The notes under the pieces: generated by a model
Database searches by the model: none
Told to the model about the DNA's origin: nothing
What the model saw: the letters and a program-made list of their open reading frames with translations, nothing else
Part shown: positions 5,529 to 11,794 of the stretch, one piece after another
How positions within the stretch are numbered: the first letter of the stretch is position 1
Layout of the letters: each line of letters opens with the position of its first letter
From: an uncultured Thermomicrobiales bacterium
GTDB taxonomy: Bacteria; Chloroflexota; Chloroflexia; Thermomicrobiales; Thermomicrobiaceae
Length of the DNA: 11,794 bases
Direction: 5' to 3'
Assembly (NCBI GenBank): GCA_937891245.1
Contig: CALAGB010000269.1
Location: 1-11,794, forward strand
Position numbers and translations under genes: made by a program

Positions 5529-6965
5529 CTAACGACGCGTGAACCGCTCCCACAGCTGGTGCCAGTCGCGGCGGGCGTGCGTCACGTCGTCGTCGCTGTC
5601 CTGTTCGGCGTAGCGGGCAGTGAGGTAGCGCCGGGTGAGGTCAGCGAGCGGTTCTCCGGAGGTTGTCCAGGCGACGCACAGCCGTGTCTGGTAGTCGCTG
5701 GCCGATTCGTTGGGCTGCCGGGCGTAGCCCTCGCGTTCGCCGAGCGCCAGCAGGTGACGATAGGCGTCGCGCACGTCAACCGGCTCGGATTCCAGGTCAA
5801 ACGGCCGTGCGGACTGCCCGCGCCCGCGCCGGCCGAGGCCGTTGAAGAGCGAGCGGAGCTGCTGCAGGGCGAGATCGCTCGACCAGACGCTCTCGTGTAC
5901 TTCATCGACACCCGCCTCTGCCTGCGTCGCCAGATAGCGGCGGAGCGAGCGGAGGATGAGCCAGATGACGAAGCCGATCAGCGCGGCGAGGAGGATCAGT
6001 TCGATCGCGACGGTAACCGAATGCGGCAGCGGGTTCGAGGCGTTCTGCAACTGATCTTTGACGTTGCCCGCCTGGTTCTGCTGCTGCGGTTGTTGCGGCG
6101 GCGGCTTGCCCTGCAGATGTTGTAGCGCCCAGATGAGCGGCCAGAGGATGAAGAAGACCGCATAGGCGAAGCCGACGAGCACGACGTAGAGCAGTATCTC
6201 AAAACCGCTCTGGAGCCAGCGCAGCGGCTCGGCCAGTTGCGACCAGAAATGCCGCCCGGCCAGCCCAGCCACCCCGACCGCGACCAAGATGAGGCCAAAG
6301 GTGATGCCACTCGCCGTGCTCAACCCGACACGTGCCGGATCGGCGCCCGAATGGATCGCTGCTCGGGCCGCTTTCGCCTGGGCGGCGCCGGCCGCCAGCA
6401 GGCTGGCGAGCAACAGCAACGGGAAGGCGAGGATCGCCGAGTCCGAGACAGCATGGCTCGTCTCACCGCCGATCAGGAGCGCGATGATTAACGCCACACC
6501 CGCCGCGAAGACGGCGCGCCAGATGAGTCGCCGGGCAAATTCCGGCGTGAAGGCCGCCGGGTCGGAGGCGAGCATGAGCGAACGCCACCAGGCAACAGCC
6601 CCGGCGATGAGCAGGAAGATGAGCGAGGTATCGGCTCGCACCAGCTGATCGATGAAGTGCCAGGGGGCGGTCAGCAGATGGCCGGACGCGAGACCGTACC
6701 AGACGATCATCAGGACGAGCCAACTGCCGAGGCTCAAAGCGCGCGCCGCGCTGATATCCCAGCCGCCGGTCAGAAAGTAACGCGCGCACCAGTAGAGGAT
6801 AAGACCGACCAGGGTCAGCGCGATCGGCGACGGGATGTTGTTCGCACCGTGATGCAGCGCACCCGAGATAAGATGCAGCCAGGGCGCGACCATCGCGCCT
6901 TCGGCGATCGCCACCAGCGCCGCCAGCGCGAGATCAAGCCAGTTGGAACGCAGCGTCCGGGTCAT
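5529..6965 (-). CDS. Multi-spanning membrane protein with C-terminal DUF4129-like domain
   Basis: This is a protein of 478 residues. The first ~330 residues hold about eight or nine hydrophobic segments, including ALALVAIAEGAMVAPWLHLI near the N-terminus and ILLYVVLVGFAYAVFFILWP. A Pro/Gln-rich linker (GKPPPQQPQQQNQ) and one more membrane segment (VTVAIELILLAALIGFVIWL) follow. The cytosolic tail resembles DUF4129: DVRDAYRHLLALGEREGYAR, ESASDYQTRL, LADLTRRYLTARYAEQ. DUF4129 usually ends TgpA-type transglutaminases in MoxR-DUF58 operons, but no transglutaminase core with Cys-His-Asp is visible here. ATG 6965 is chosen over the longer open frame to 7094 because GAAGGA precedes it at eight bases and the hydrophobic N-terminus then comes first. 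It overlaps the DUF58 gene by 32 bp. The function is unknown; a partner of the MoxR/DUF58 module is likely. Confidence 0.8.
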   Translation of the reverse strand: MTRTLRSNWLDLALAALVAIAEGAMVAPWLHLISGALHHGANNIPSPIALTLVGLILYWCARYFLTGGWDISAARALSLGSWLVLMIVWYGLASGHLLTAPWHFIDQLVRADTSLIFLLIAGAVAWWRSLMLASDPAAFTPEFARRLIWRAVFAAGVALIIALLIGGETSHAVSDSAILAFPLLLLASLLAAGAAQAKAARAAIHSGADPARVGLSTASGITFGLILVAVGVAGLAGRHFWSQLAEPLRWLQSGFEILLYVVLVGFAYAVFFILWPLIWALQHLQGKPPPQQPQQQNQAGNVKDQLQNASNPLPHSVTVAIELILLAALIGFVIWLILRSLRRYLATQAEAGVDEVHESVWSSDLALQQLRSLFNGLGRRGRGQSARPFDLESEPVDVRDAYRHLLALGEREGYARQPNESASDYQTRLCVAWTTSGEPLADLTRRYLTARYAEQDSDDDVTHARRDWHQLWERFTRR

Positions 6966-8196
6966 CGACTTTGTCCTTCGCGAATGAATAGACGACCAGA
7001 CCCGGCCGCGAGGGGAGATCGGGCGTCTGCCCACCGAAGTTGAGCAGCGTGATGGCGTGCCCGGCACGGAAGAGGCGCGCCAACGTCTCTTCAAGGCCCT
7101 TCGTCACGTTACCGGTCACAACAACGATAGTGGCGCCGCGCGGAATGTGACGCGACTCAGCGGCGATCAGCGCCTCGATCCGGTTGCCGGTATGCGGAAT
7201 GAGCAGCGCCAGCGCCTCCAACGCACGCCGGAGTTGGTCGGGATGGCGGCTCGGCAAGATGCGCACCGAGCGTTCGCCCCCATGGAGCGGTGCATTGACA
7301 TAAAGACCCACCTGGCGGCGCTCACCGAGGCCGTGCGCCACGATCGAGGCAGCCGCTTCGATGGCGAGTTCCAGGAGGTCAGTGTTCAGCCCTTCCCAGA
7401 AGTGCTCGAAGGTGTTGACATCGAGAAAGATGGCCATGACCGGATCGGCGGTCGGCTCGTACTGCTTCGATTGCAGCTCGTTCGTGCGGGCCGAGGCGCG
7501 CCAGTGGATGCGCTTCGGTGCATCGCCAGGCACGTACGGACGCACCCCGCTGATCTGCAACGGGTCCTCGATCAGGCGTCGCAGCGGCTTCATGTCTCCG
7601 AACGGCTGCTTCGCCGGCAGGCCGAATTCGGTCACCGGCCGCACGCGGGGGTAGACGACGAGGTAATCGGTGCCCTCGAACTCCTGATGCGACGAGGCGA
7701 AGCCGAAGATATCGCCGGTGCTGAGCACGGCCGGGCCGAACCGGTGGCGGCCGCGCCGTGTGCAGACGATCCGATAGCGGCGCCGCACCCGTTCGTACGG
7801 TCGGATCGAAAAGATCGTGCGAAAAATACCGACCTTCGGCAGCGTCGAAACGTCAAGCTCGGTCCCCGGGAATTCGAGTTCGTCGGGGAATTCGTCCTCG
7901 ACCTCGAGCCAGGGAAGGGGGAGCACCTTGGCGTTCTCCAGCGTGATCTCAAGCGTGATTTCATCGCTGGGAAAGCCCCGCGTTTCGGAGAAGACGCGAC
8001 TGTAGCGCACCTGACGCAGCCCGTAGCGCCGCCAGATAAGCGCGGCACCGAGCGCCAGCGTAACGGCGAAGGCGAGCAGCGCGATCAGTGGCTGACGAAT
8101 CACCAGCGCACCAAGGGTGATGACGGCGCCGATGATGCACCATTGATGCAGGCGGGCACCGCTGCCCCCTTTGAGCTGCCAGCCGCTCCCTTCCAC
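6934..8196 (-). CDS. DUF58 domain-containing protein
   Basis: This is a 420-residue membrane-anchored protein. Two hydrophobic segments (about residues 19-33 and 36-54) are followed by a beta-rich region with an RRGRHRFGP strand. The DUF58 hallmark SGVRPYVPGDAPKRIHWRASAR spans about residues 216-237. After it comes a VWA-like part with AIFLDVN (about 255-261), where the usual DxSxS metal site is not intact. DUF58 proteins are genetically linked to MoxR ATPases and are thought to be their partners in assembling or activating surface or redox proteins. The start is GTG 8196, directly abutting the TAA of the MoxR gene (8197-8199) with no spacer, implying coupled translation. It overlaps the next gene by 32 bp. 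Confidence 0.92.
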   Translation of the reverse strand: MEGSGWQLKGGSGARLHQWCIIGAVITLGALVIRQPLIALLAFAVTLALGAALIWRRYGLRQVRYSRVFSETRGFPSDEITLEITLENAKVLPLPWLEVEDEFPDELEFPGTELDVSTLPKVGIFRTIFSIRPYERVRRRYRIVCTRRGRHRFGPAVLSTGDIFGFASSHQEFEGTDYLVVYPRVRPVTEFGLPAKQPFGDMKPLRRLIEDPLQISGVRPYVPGDAPKRIHWRASARTNELQSKQYEPTADPVMAIFLDVNTFEHFWEGLNTDLLELAIEAAASIVAHGLGERRQVGLYVNAPLHGGERSVRILPSRHPDQLRRALEALALLIPHTGNRIEALIAAESRHIPRGATIVVVTGNVTKGLEETLARLFRAGHAITLLNFGGQTPDLPSRPGLVVYSFAKDKVDDPDAAFQLA

Positions 8197-9198
8197 TTAG
8201 CCCTCGACCCCGGTCGACTCGACCGGCACCGGCACGGCGTCAACCAGCTCACGCATGACGTCGAGCTTCGTTCGCCCGCGCAGTTCGACGCGCGCCGCCG
8301 GGATGATGCGATGCGACAGGACCGGCAACGCGAGTGTCCGTACATCGTCCGGTATCGTGAACGTACGCCCGCTCATGGCGGCATGCGCCTGGGCACCGCG
8401 GGCCAGGGCGAGCGCGGCGCGCGGGCTGGCGCCGAGCTCGATCTCCTCGTGCTCGCGGGTGGCACGCACGACATCGAGCAGGTAATCCTCTACGGCAGTT
8501 CCGATATGCACTTGCTGCACAACGGCAATCAGCGCCGCGACATCCTCGGGCTGCGCCGCGGCTTCCAGTTCGACCAGCGGATCGTGACCACGAAAGCGTT
8601 GCAACATGGCGCGTTCGTCTTCACGCTCAGGATAGCCGATGTCGGTACTTAAGAAGAAGCGGTCGAGCTGCGCTTCGGGGAGGGGGAAGGTGCCTTCAAG
8701 TTCAACCGGATTCTGGGTCGCGAGCACCAGGAAGGGTCGGGGGAGCGGATGCGTCTCGCGTTCGACTGAGACCTGCCGCTCTTCCATCGCCTCCAGCAGC
8801 GCGGACTGCGTACGCGGCCCGGCGCGATTAATTTCGTCGGCCAGCACGATATTGGAAAAGACCGGGCCGGGGTGAAATTCGAACTCGCCGGAGCGCTGGC
8901 TGAAGACGAGCGAGCCGCTGACGTCGGACGGCAAGAGGTCGGGCGTGAACTGGATGCGATGGAACGAGCCGCCGAGCGATATACTGAGCGAGCGCGCCAG
9001 CTTCGTCTTGCCGATACCCGGCACATCCTCGATCAGAATATGGCCTTCGGCCAGCAACGCCACCAGCAGCCGGTCGATGACGCTTCGTTTGCCGACAATG
9101 ACGCGTTCGACCTGCGTCCGAATCCGGTCAACAACCTCCTGCACGCGCTTCACGGCCGCCGGATCAAGTTGACCGGCGGAACGCGCTTCGATCGACAT
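8197..9198 (-). CDS. MoxR family AAA+ ATPase
   Basis: This is a 333-residue AAA+ ATPase of the MoxR/RavA group, thought to act as a chaperone that inserts cofactors or matures protein complexes. Visible motifs are Walker A EDVPGIGKT (57-65), the FTPDLLPSDVSGS segment (84-96), Walker B IVLADE (117-122) followed by INRAGPRTQSALLEAMEE, sensor 1 LATQNP with Asn163, the LPEAQLDRF arginine-containing segment (173-181), and a C-terminal lid with GASPRA (sensor 2 Arg). ATG 9198 is preferred over 9231 because GGAGGAG lies six bases upstream of it. It is the first gene of a leftward three-gene operon with DUF58 and the DUF4129-like protein. I found no convincing -35/-10 pair for it in the 9199-9345 gap. 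Confidence 0.94.
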   Translation of the reverse strand: MSIEARSAGQLDPAAVKRVQEVVDRIRTQVERVIVGKRSVIDRLLVALLAEGHILIEDVPGIGKTKLARSLSISLGGSFHRIQFTPDLLPSDVSGSLVFSQRSGEFEFHPGPVFSNIVLADEINRAGPRTQSALLEAMEERQVSVERETHPLPRPFLVLATQNPVELEGTFPLPEAQLDRFFLSTDIGYPEREDERAMLQRFRGHDPLVELEAAAQPEDVAALIAVVQQVHIGTAVEDYLLDVVRATREHEEIELGASPRAALALARGAQAHAAMSGRTFTIPDDVRTLALPVLSHRIIPAARVELRGRTKLDVMRELVDAVPVPVESTGVEG

Positions 9199-9321
9199 CC
9201 TTCTCCTCCAAGCAGCGGTCGTAACGGGCATGATGTACTGCGTTCAGTCGCAGGGCCGCGGTCAGGGTGCGGGTCGCGGCGTTCGCCGACAGTGTCGCAC
9301 AGCCGGGACGGCACCGCACCG

Positions 9322-9349
9322 TGTCAGTGACGTATGCTGTGGTATTATG
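9322..9349 (+). promoter_or_regulatory. Promoter of crcB, extended -10 type
   Basis: GTGTCA (9322-9327) and TATTAT (9344-9349) are 16 bp apart, with TG at 9341-9342 giving an extended -10 (TGGTATTAT). The expected transcript start near 9356 gives a leader of about 90 nt before crcB, enough for the aptamer-like region. The rest of the gap to moxR (9199-9321) is GC-rich with no other feature I can support. Confidence 0.55.
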
Positions 9350-9361
9350 CGTCATGGTGGT

Positions 9362-9447
9362 GGGGTCCGCCGGAGTAGGTCATCGCGACATACTCAAACC
9401 GCGCATGCCGATGACTCCTGCTTCATCCGCTTCGAGGCAGGGGATTT
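9362..9447 (+). promoter_or_regulatory. Candidate fluoride riboswitch (crcB motif) with ribosome-binding-site sequestering helix
   Basis: The crcB leader contains CTCAAACCGC (9393-9402), then GCAT, then GCCGATGACTCCTGC (9407-9421). This resembles the known crcB-motif core ...CC-AAACCGC...GCUGAUGACUCCUAC. GGAGT (9372-9376) can pair with ACTCC (9414-9418) as P1. GGGGT (9362-9366) can pair with ACTC (9392-9395) as the pseudoknot. Alternatively CTCCTGCTTC (9415-9424) pairs with GAGGCAGGGG (9434-9443) in ten continuous pairs (two G-U), which covers the crcB ribosome binding site. The two pairings exclude each other, so fluoride binding would free translation. Weak points are a P2 stem of only two pairs, no clear AUG before the P1 strand, and a 15-nt insertion before the pseudoknot 3' strand. 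Confidence 0.58.
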
Positions 9448-9825
9448 GTGCGTCATATGATCTACGCATGGTTGGCGGTTGGCGGCGCGCTCGGGACAAT
9501 GAGCCGCTACGCCGTCTCGGGTTGGGTGATCAATCGGTACGGTCCAAGCCCCCTCGGCACCTTCAGCGTCAACATCGTCGGCGCCTTCCTCATCGGCTTC
9601 ATCATTATCACTTCCGAAGAGCGTTTCCTGGTCCGTACCGATATCCGTATTTTTCTCACAACCGGCTTTCTCGGTGGCTTCACGACCTTCTCGACCTTCA
9701 TGTTTGAATCGATGAGCCTCATGGAAGCTGGTTCTCACGAACGCGCACTGCTCAATCTCGGCGGCTCGCTCCTCGCCGGGTTGATCGCCGTCTGGCTTGG
9801 CATGACGGCTGCGCGCTTGGTGTGA
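9448..9825 (+). CDS. crcB: Fluoride channel CrcB/FluC
   Basis: This 125-residue membrane protein with four hydrophobic segments exports fluoride as a dual-topology dimer. Family signatures are all present: GGALGTMSRY (12-21), GTFSVNIVG (37-45) with the pore Asn42, and GGFTTFSTF (76-84). The last holds the phenylalanine-box residues Phe81 and Phe84 and the Gly77/Thr80 region that binds the central Na+ in structurally known homologs. The start is GTG 9448 with AGGGG at 9439-9443; ATG 9457 is a possible alternative but poorly spaced. One crcB gene only is present here, fitting a homodimer. It is probably regulated by the riboswitch-like leader and co-transcribed with the DUF190 gene 16 bp downstream. 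Confidence 0.95.
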   Translation: MRHMIYAWLAVGGALGTMSRYAVSGWVINRYGPSPLGTFSVNIVGAFLIGFIIITSEERFLVRTDIRIFLTTGFLGGFTTFSTFMFESMSLMEAGSHERALLNLGGSLLAGLIAVWLGMTAARLV

Positions 9826-9841
9826 GAAGCGAGGGCTGACA

Positions 9842-10204
9842 ATGAACCGAACCGGACAGGCGACCTGGTTACGTATCTACATCGGCGAATCGGACCAGTG
9901 GCACCGCAAACCGCTCTATCAGGCGCTGGTCAAGTTCTTCCGTAAGGAGCGGATTGCCGGTGCGACCGTGCTGCGCGGGGTAGAGGGGTACGGTTCGCAC
10001 TCGCAGATTCACGCGGCGCATATCCTGCGGATCTCCGAAGATTTGCCGATCATCGTCGAAGTGATCGACGAAGCAGCGCGGATCGAGGCGCTGTTGCCCA
10101 CCGTGCGCGAGATGGTCCAAGAGGGTCTGATCCTCACCTCAACGGTCAACGTCGAGATGTACGGTCACCGTGACCAGACAGCGCCGCCTGAACGGACGGA
10201 TTGA
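9842..10204 (+). CDS. DUF190 family protein
   Basis: This 120-residue soluble protein belongs to DUF190, small PII-like-fold proteins often encoded beside crcB. Matching features are TWLRIYIGESD at the N-terminus, KPLYQALVKFFRKERIAGATVLRGVEGYG (about 23-51), IVEVIDEAARIEALLPTV and the final VEMYGH. The start is ATG 9842 with GAGGG six bases upstream, 16 bp after crcB, so it is the second gene of that operon. Its molecular role is not established. The conserved pairing with crcB suggests it senses or modulates fluoride stress, which is inference. The stop (10202-10204) lies within a weak GACGG...CCGTC inverted repeat that lacks a T-tract. Confidence 0.88.
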   Translation: MNRTGQATWLRIYIGESDQWHRKPLYQALVKFFRKERIAGATVLRGVEGYGSHSQIHAAHILRISEDLPIIVEVIDEAARIEALLPTVREMVQEGLILTSTVNVEMYGHRDQTAPPERTD

Positions 10205-10230
10205 CCGTCTGAACGCTCTGGCATGGGATA

Positions 10231-10239
10231 TGCTATAAT
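10231..10239 (+). promoter_or_regulatory. Upstream promoter P1 of the sigma factor gene (extended -10)
   Basis: TGCTATAAT is a perfect extended -10. No good -35 is found 16-18 bp upstream. It would start transcripts near 10246, about 180 nt before the sigma start codon. Confidence 0.5.
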
Positions 10240-10311
10240 GGTAGGAGATATGGCTTGACCCGGCCAGTGAGTTTTCGGCTTCCGATCGATCGCGAGCCGA
10301 CTTTGGCGTTC

Positions 10312-10340
10312 TTGACAGACGGCCGGAAATCTGTTATACT
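10312..10340 (+). promoter_or_regulatory. Main promoter P2 of the sigma factor gene
   Basis: TTGACA (10312-10317), a 17-bp spacer and TATACT (10335-10340) preceded by TGT form a near-consensus promoter with an extended -10. It is the strongest promoter in the window. The predicted start near 10347 places the whole open frame upstream of 10347 outside this transcript, which argues for ATG 10429 as the sigma start. Confidence 0.85.
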
Positions 10341-10369
10341 ACCAAAGTTTCGGGCCCATCAGGGGGAAC

Positions 10370-10432
10370 GTGGGCCGGAAGCAGCGAATGAATACCTGTA
10401 CGGACAGAGTTCGGAATCTAGGAGTCACATGA
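10370..10432 (+). CDS. Possible leader ORF (20 codons) overlapping the sigma start
   Basis: GTG 10370, preceded at three bases by AGGGGG, opens a frame of 20 codons (MGRKQRMNTCTDRVRNLGVT). An internal ATG at 10388 would give 14 codons. The TGA stop at 10430-10432 overlaps the sigma ATG at 10429-10431 as ATGA. The AGGGGG lies in the loop of a leader hairpin whose arms are GGCCCA (10353-10358) and TGGGCC (10371-10376). Translational coupling is inferred; a chance frame of this length cannot be excluded. Confidence 0.3.
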   Translation: MGRKQRMNTCTDRVRNLGVT

Positions 10433-11418
10433 CGGAGCGAGCGATTCAGGATACCTACGAACTGCAGAGGCTGGCGGCCGAGGCAGAAGTAGACAACGTG
10501 ATCGACGAGTCGGCAGACCTGCTCGATCAGGCGACGAGCGATGCGGTCTATCGCTATTTTCGCGACGTCGGTGGACATCGACTCCTGACCCACAACGAAG
10601 AGATTGAGTATTCCCGGGCAGTTCGGGCCGGGCTTGAGGCGCGCAAGCAGCTTGAGGCTGGCGAGGATTCGCCGGAGCTCCGTCTCATTCTTGAGCGGGC
10701 CAAGGTGTCGCGCGAGAAGCTGATTCGGCACAACTTGCGGCTGGTCGTTTCGATCGCCAAGAAGTACCGGGCCAGTGGGTTGCCGCTCATCGACCTCATT
10801 CAGGAAGGCAACATCGGTCTGATGACCGCTGTTGAGCGCTACGATCCGGAGCTGGGCTACCGCTTCAGCACGTACGCCACGTTCTGGATCCGCCAGGCGA
10901 TCGGCCGCGCTGTCGCCAACTTGAGCCGGACGATCCGGGTGCCGGTGCATATGCACGATCTGATCTCCAAGGTCCGCCGGACTGAGGCGCAGCTCGAGCA
11001 GGTGTATGGCCGCCCGGCGACCGACCAGGAACTGGCGGAGACGCTGGAGCTCGACGTCGAGCGCATCGAGCAGGCGCGATCCGCCATCCCGCGGACGTCG
11101 TCGCTCGACAAGCCGATCGGCGAGGACGGCGAGAGCACCATTGGTGATCTCTTGCCCGATCCGCAGAGCGATGAAGTCGTCGATCAGGCGGTCACCAGCG
11201 CGATCCGCGATCAGATCCGGCGCAGCCTGGAGCACCTGACCGAGCGCGAGCGCGGTGTGTTGATCCTGCGCTTCGGCCTCGGTGGGCAGCAGCCGCAGAC
11301 GCTGGCGGAAATCGCCGAGCACTACGGCATCAGCCGCGAGCGGGTACGTCAGATCGAAAAGGAAGCGCTGAGCAAGCTGCGCAAGTCAGATCTCATTCAG
11401 CTTGCCAACGCCGCCTAA
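10429..11418 (+). CDS. RpoD/SigA-like sigma-70 factor
   Basis: This is a 329-residue sigma factor that directs RNA polymerase to promoters. Region 1.2 is at about 37-70 (SDAVYRYFRDVGGHRLLTHNEE). Region 2 is at 95-165 (IRHNLRLVVSIAKKYRASGL, DLIQEGNIGLMTAVERYDP, FSTYATFWIRQAIGRAVAN). Region 3 follows, starting RTIRVPVHMHDLISKV. Region 4 is at the C-terminus (LTERERGVLILRFGL, SRERVRQIEKEALSKLR). Region 1.1 is absent, making it much shorter than proteobacterial RpoD. In region 2.4 the first Trp of the usual WWIRQAI is Phe152, and the position of E. coli Thr440 is Gly159. It may therefore be a group 2 paralog rather than the housekeeping factor. ATG 10429 has AGGAG four bases upstream; the frame is open back to 10255 but promoter P2 lies within that part. 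Confidence 0.92.
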   Translation: MTERAIQDTYELQRLAAEAEVDNVIDESADLLDQATSDAVYRYFRDVGGHRLLTHNEEIEYSRAVRAGLEARKQLEAGEDSPELRLILERAKVSREKLIRHNLRLVVSIAKKYRASGLPLIDLIQEGNIGLMTAVERYDPELGYRFSTYATFWIRQAIGRAVANLSRTIRVPVHMHDLISKVRRTEAQLEQVYGRPATDQELAETLELDVERIEQARSAIPRTSSLDKPIGEDGESTIGDLLPDPQSDEVVDQAVTSAIRDQIRRSLEHLTERERGVLILRFGLGGQQPQTLAEIAEHYGISRERVRQIEKEALSKLRKSDLIQLANAA

Positions 11419-11445
11419 CCACAACCACCAGACAGAGCGAAGCAG

Positions 11446-11477
11446 AACCCCGGCGAGAATGACTCGCCGGGGTTTTT
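11446..11477 (+). terminator. Intrinsic terminator of the sigma factor gene
   Basis: ACCCCGGCGAG (11447-11457) pairs perfectly with CTCGCCGGGGT (11463-11473) around a 5-nt AATGA loop, followed by TTTTT (11473-11477). It lies 28 bp after the sigma stop. Confidence 0.95.
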
Positions 11478-11537
11478 GTGCGCGCGGAGTTTTGGAGAAC
11501 GATGACAGCGATCGGGGCTGGGCGTACTGCCCACGCG

Positions 11538-11794
11538 TCGATCGGCAACCCGCGCCAACGTTGATGACGTGCCGATTGACCGTCTCTCGCCCGCAGCCCG
11601 CTCGGGGGAACGTCGCTGACGTGCCGATGGGCGTGATCCTGCCCGCAGCCCGCCCAGGGGAGGGATGACGTGTCCCGAACCGGTCGTCGCCGGAGGCTCG
11701 CATGGGGAGCGTGATGTCGTGCCCCGAGCGGGTCGTCGTCCCGGCCCCGCCCGGGGATAAATGCCCGGGCTCCAACGGCGAAGCCCACTGAAGG
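11538..11794 (+). repeat. Composite repeat element, copy C (continues past the window)
   Basis: About four degenerate units start near 11538, 11587, 11639 and 11690 (spacing 49-52 bp). They are followed by the terminal unit from about 11739 with CCCGGGGATAAATGCCCGGG. Two units share the start GCCCGCAGCCCGC, and several contain GGGGA, GATGACGTG or GATGTCGTG, and CCCGAnCGGGT-like strings. The terminal unit equals copy A except for one base, as far as the window edge. The short stretch 11478-11537 before it holds nothing I can identify. Frames open across this region are not genes. Confidence 0.72.

Noticed and set aside
5012..5542. Several overlapping open frames in the repeat block between tetR and the DUF4129-like gene
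   Set aside because: They translate GC-rich repeat DNA into Pro/Arg/Gly strings, appear on both strands, and carry no ribosome binding site or conserved domain.
7057..8652. Long open frame on the + strand opposite the DUF58 and MoxR genes (531 codons)
   Set aside because: Its translation is Arg/Asp/His/Gln-rich without domain features, and it lies entirely antisense to two clear family proteins. It is a GC-rich codon-bias shadow.
10195..10209. GACGG-attga-CCGTC inverted repeat at the DUF190 stop as terminator
   Set aside because: The stem is only five pairs and no T-tract follows; at most a weak pause site.
10339..11322. Long minus-strand frame opposite the sigma factor gene
   Set aside because: It is antisense to a well-conserved sigma-70 gene, and the product has no recognisable features.
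11573..11584. ATTGACCGTCT shared with 10199-10209
   Set aside because: A single 11-base match without flanking similarity is expected by chance in sequence of this composition and size.
11538..11794. Regular ~50-bp units considered as a CRISPR array
   Set aside because: Units are degenerate along their whole length, without identical direct repeats separated by unique spacers. The same units occur in copies A and B and no cas genes are present.

Overview
The window is GC-rich DNA from a bacterial chromosome. It is probably from a Chloroflexota relative of the Thermomicrobia/Sphaerobacter type. That guess is inference: it rests on the mix of an F420-type (DDN-family) protein, a short RpoD-like sigma factor, many GTG/TTG starts and the style of GC-rich intergenic repeats. 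No rRNA or marker gene confirms it. I see no phage, insertion sequence or CRISPR array.

Left part (1-3750, + strand): the 3' end of a metal-binding lipoprotein-type gene is followed by an ATPase gene and two paralogous permease genes. This is the A-B-C-D order of sit/tro manganese/iron/zinc ABC importers. A stem-loop separates the binding-protein gene from the ATPase gene. The operon is followed by a gene for an unrecognised 208-residue protein with a strong ribosome binding site. Converging on it (3756-4997, - strand) are a TetR-family regulator and a downstream DDN-type deazaflavin-dependent oxidoreductase. The regulator's promoter is bracketed by two copies of one 18-bp operator in inverted orientation.

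Middle (5000-5528): about 530 bp without genes, made of repeats. Two copies of a composite element (degenerate ~50-bp tandem units ending in a conserved hairpin-rich terminal unit) face each other. Between them sits an unrelated ~100-bp paired palindrome. A third copy of the composite element runs off the right edge of the window (about 11538-11794).

Right part: a leftward MoxR ATPase, DUF58, DUF4129-like membrane protein operon (5529-9198) has abutting or overlapping genes. Divergent from it are crcB/fluC (fluoride channel) and a DUF190 gene. The crcB leader resembles a fluoride riboswitch, and its 3' strand can alternatively form a 10-bp helix over the crcB ribosome binding site. Last comes an RpoD-like sigma factor gene with two promoters, a possible 20-codon leader ORF that overlaps the sigma start as ATGA, and a textbook intrinsic terminator.

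The observations most worth following are the crcB leader switch, the composite repeat family, the twin TetR operators and the sigma leader ORF.
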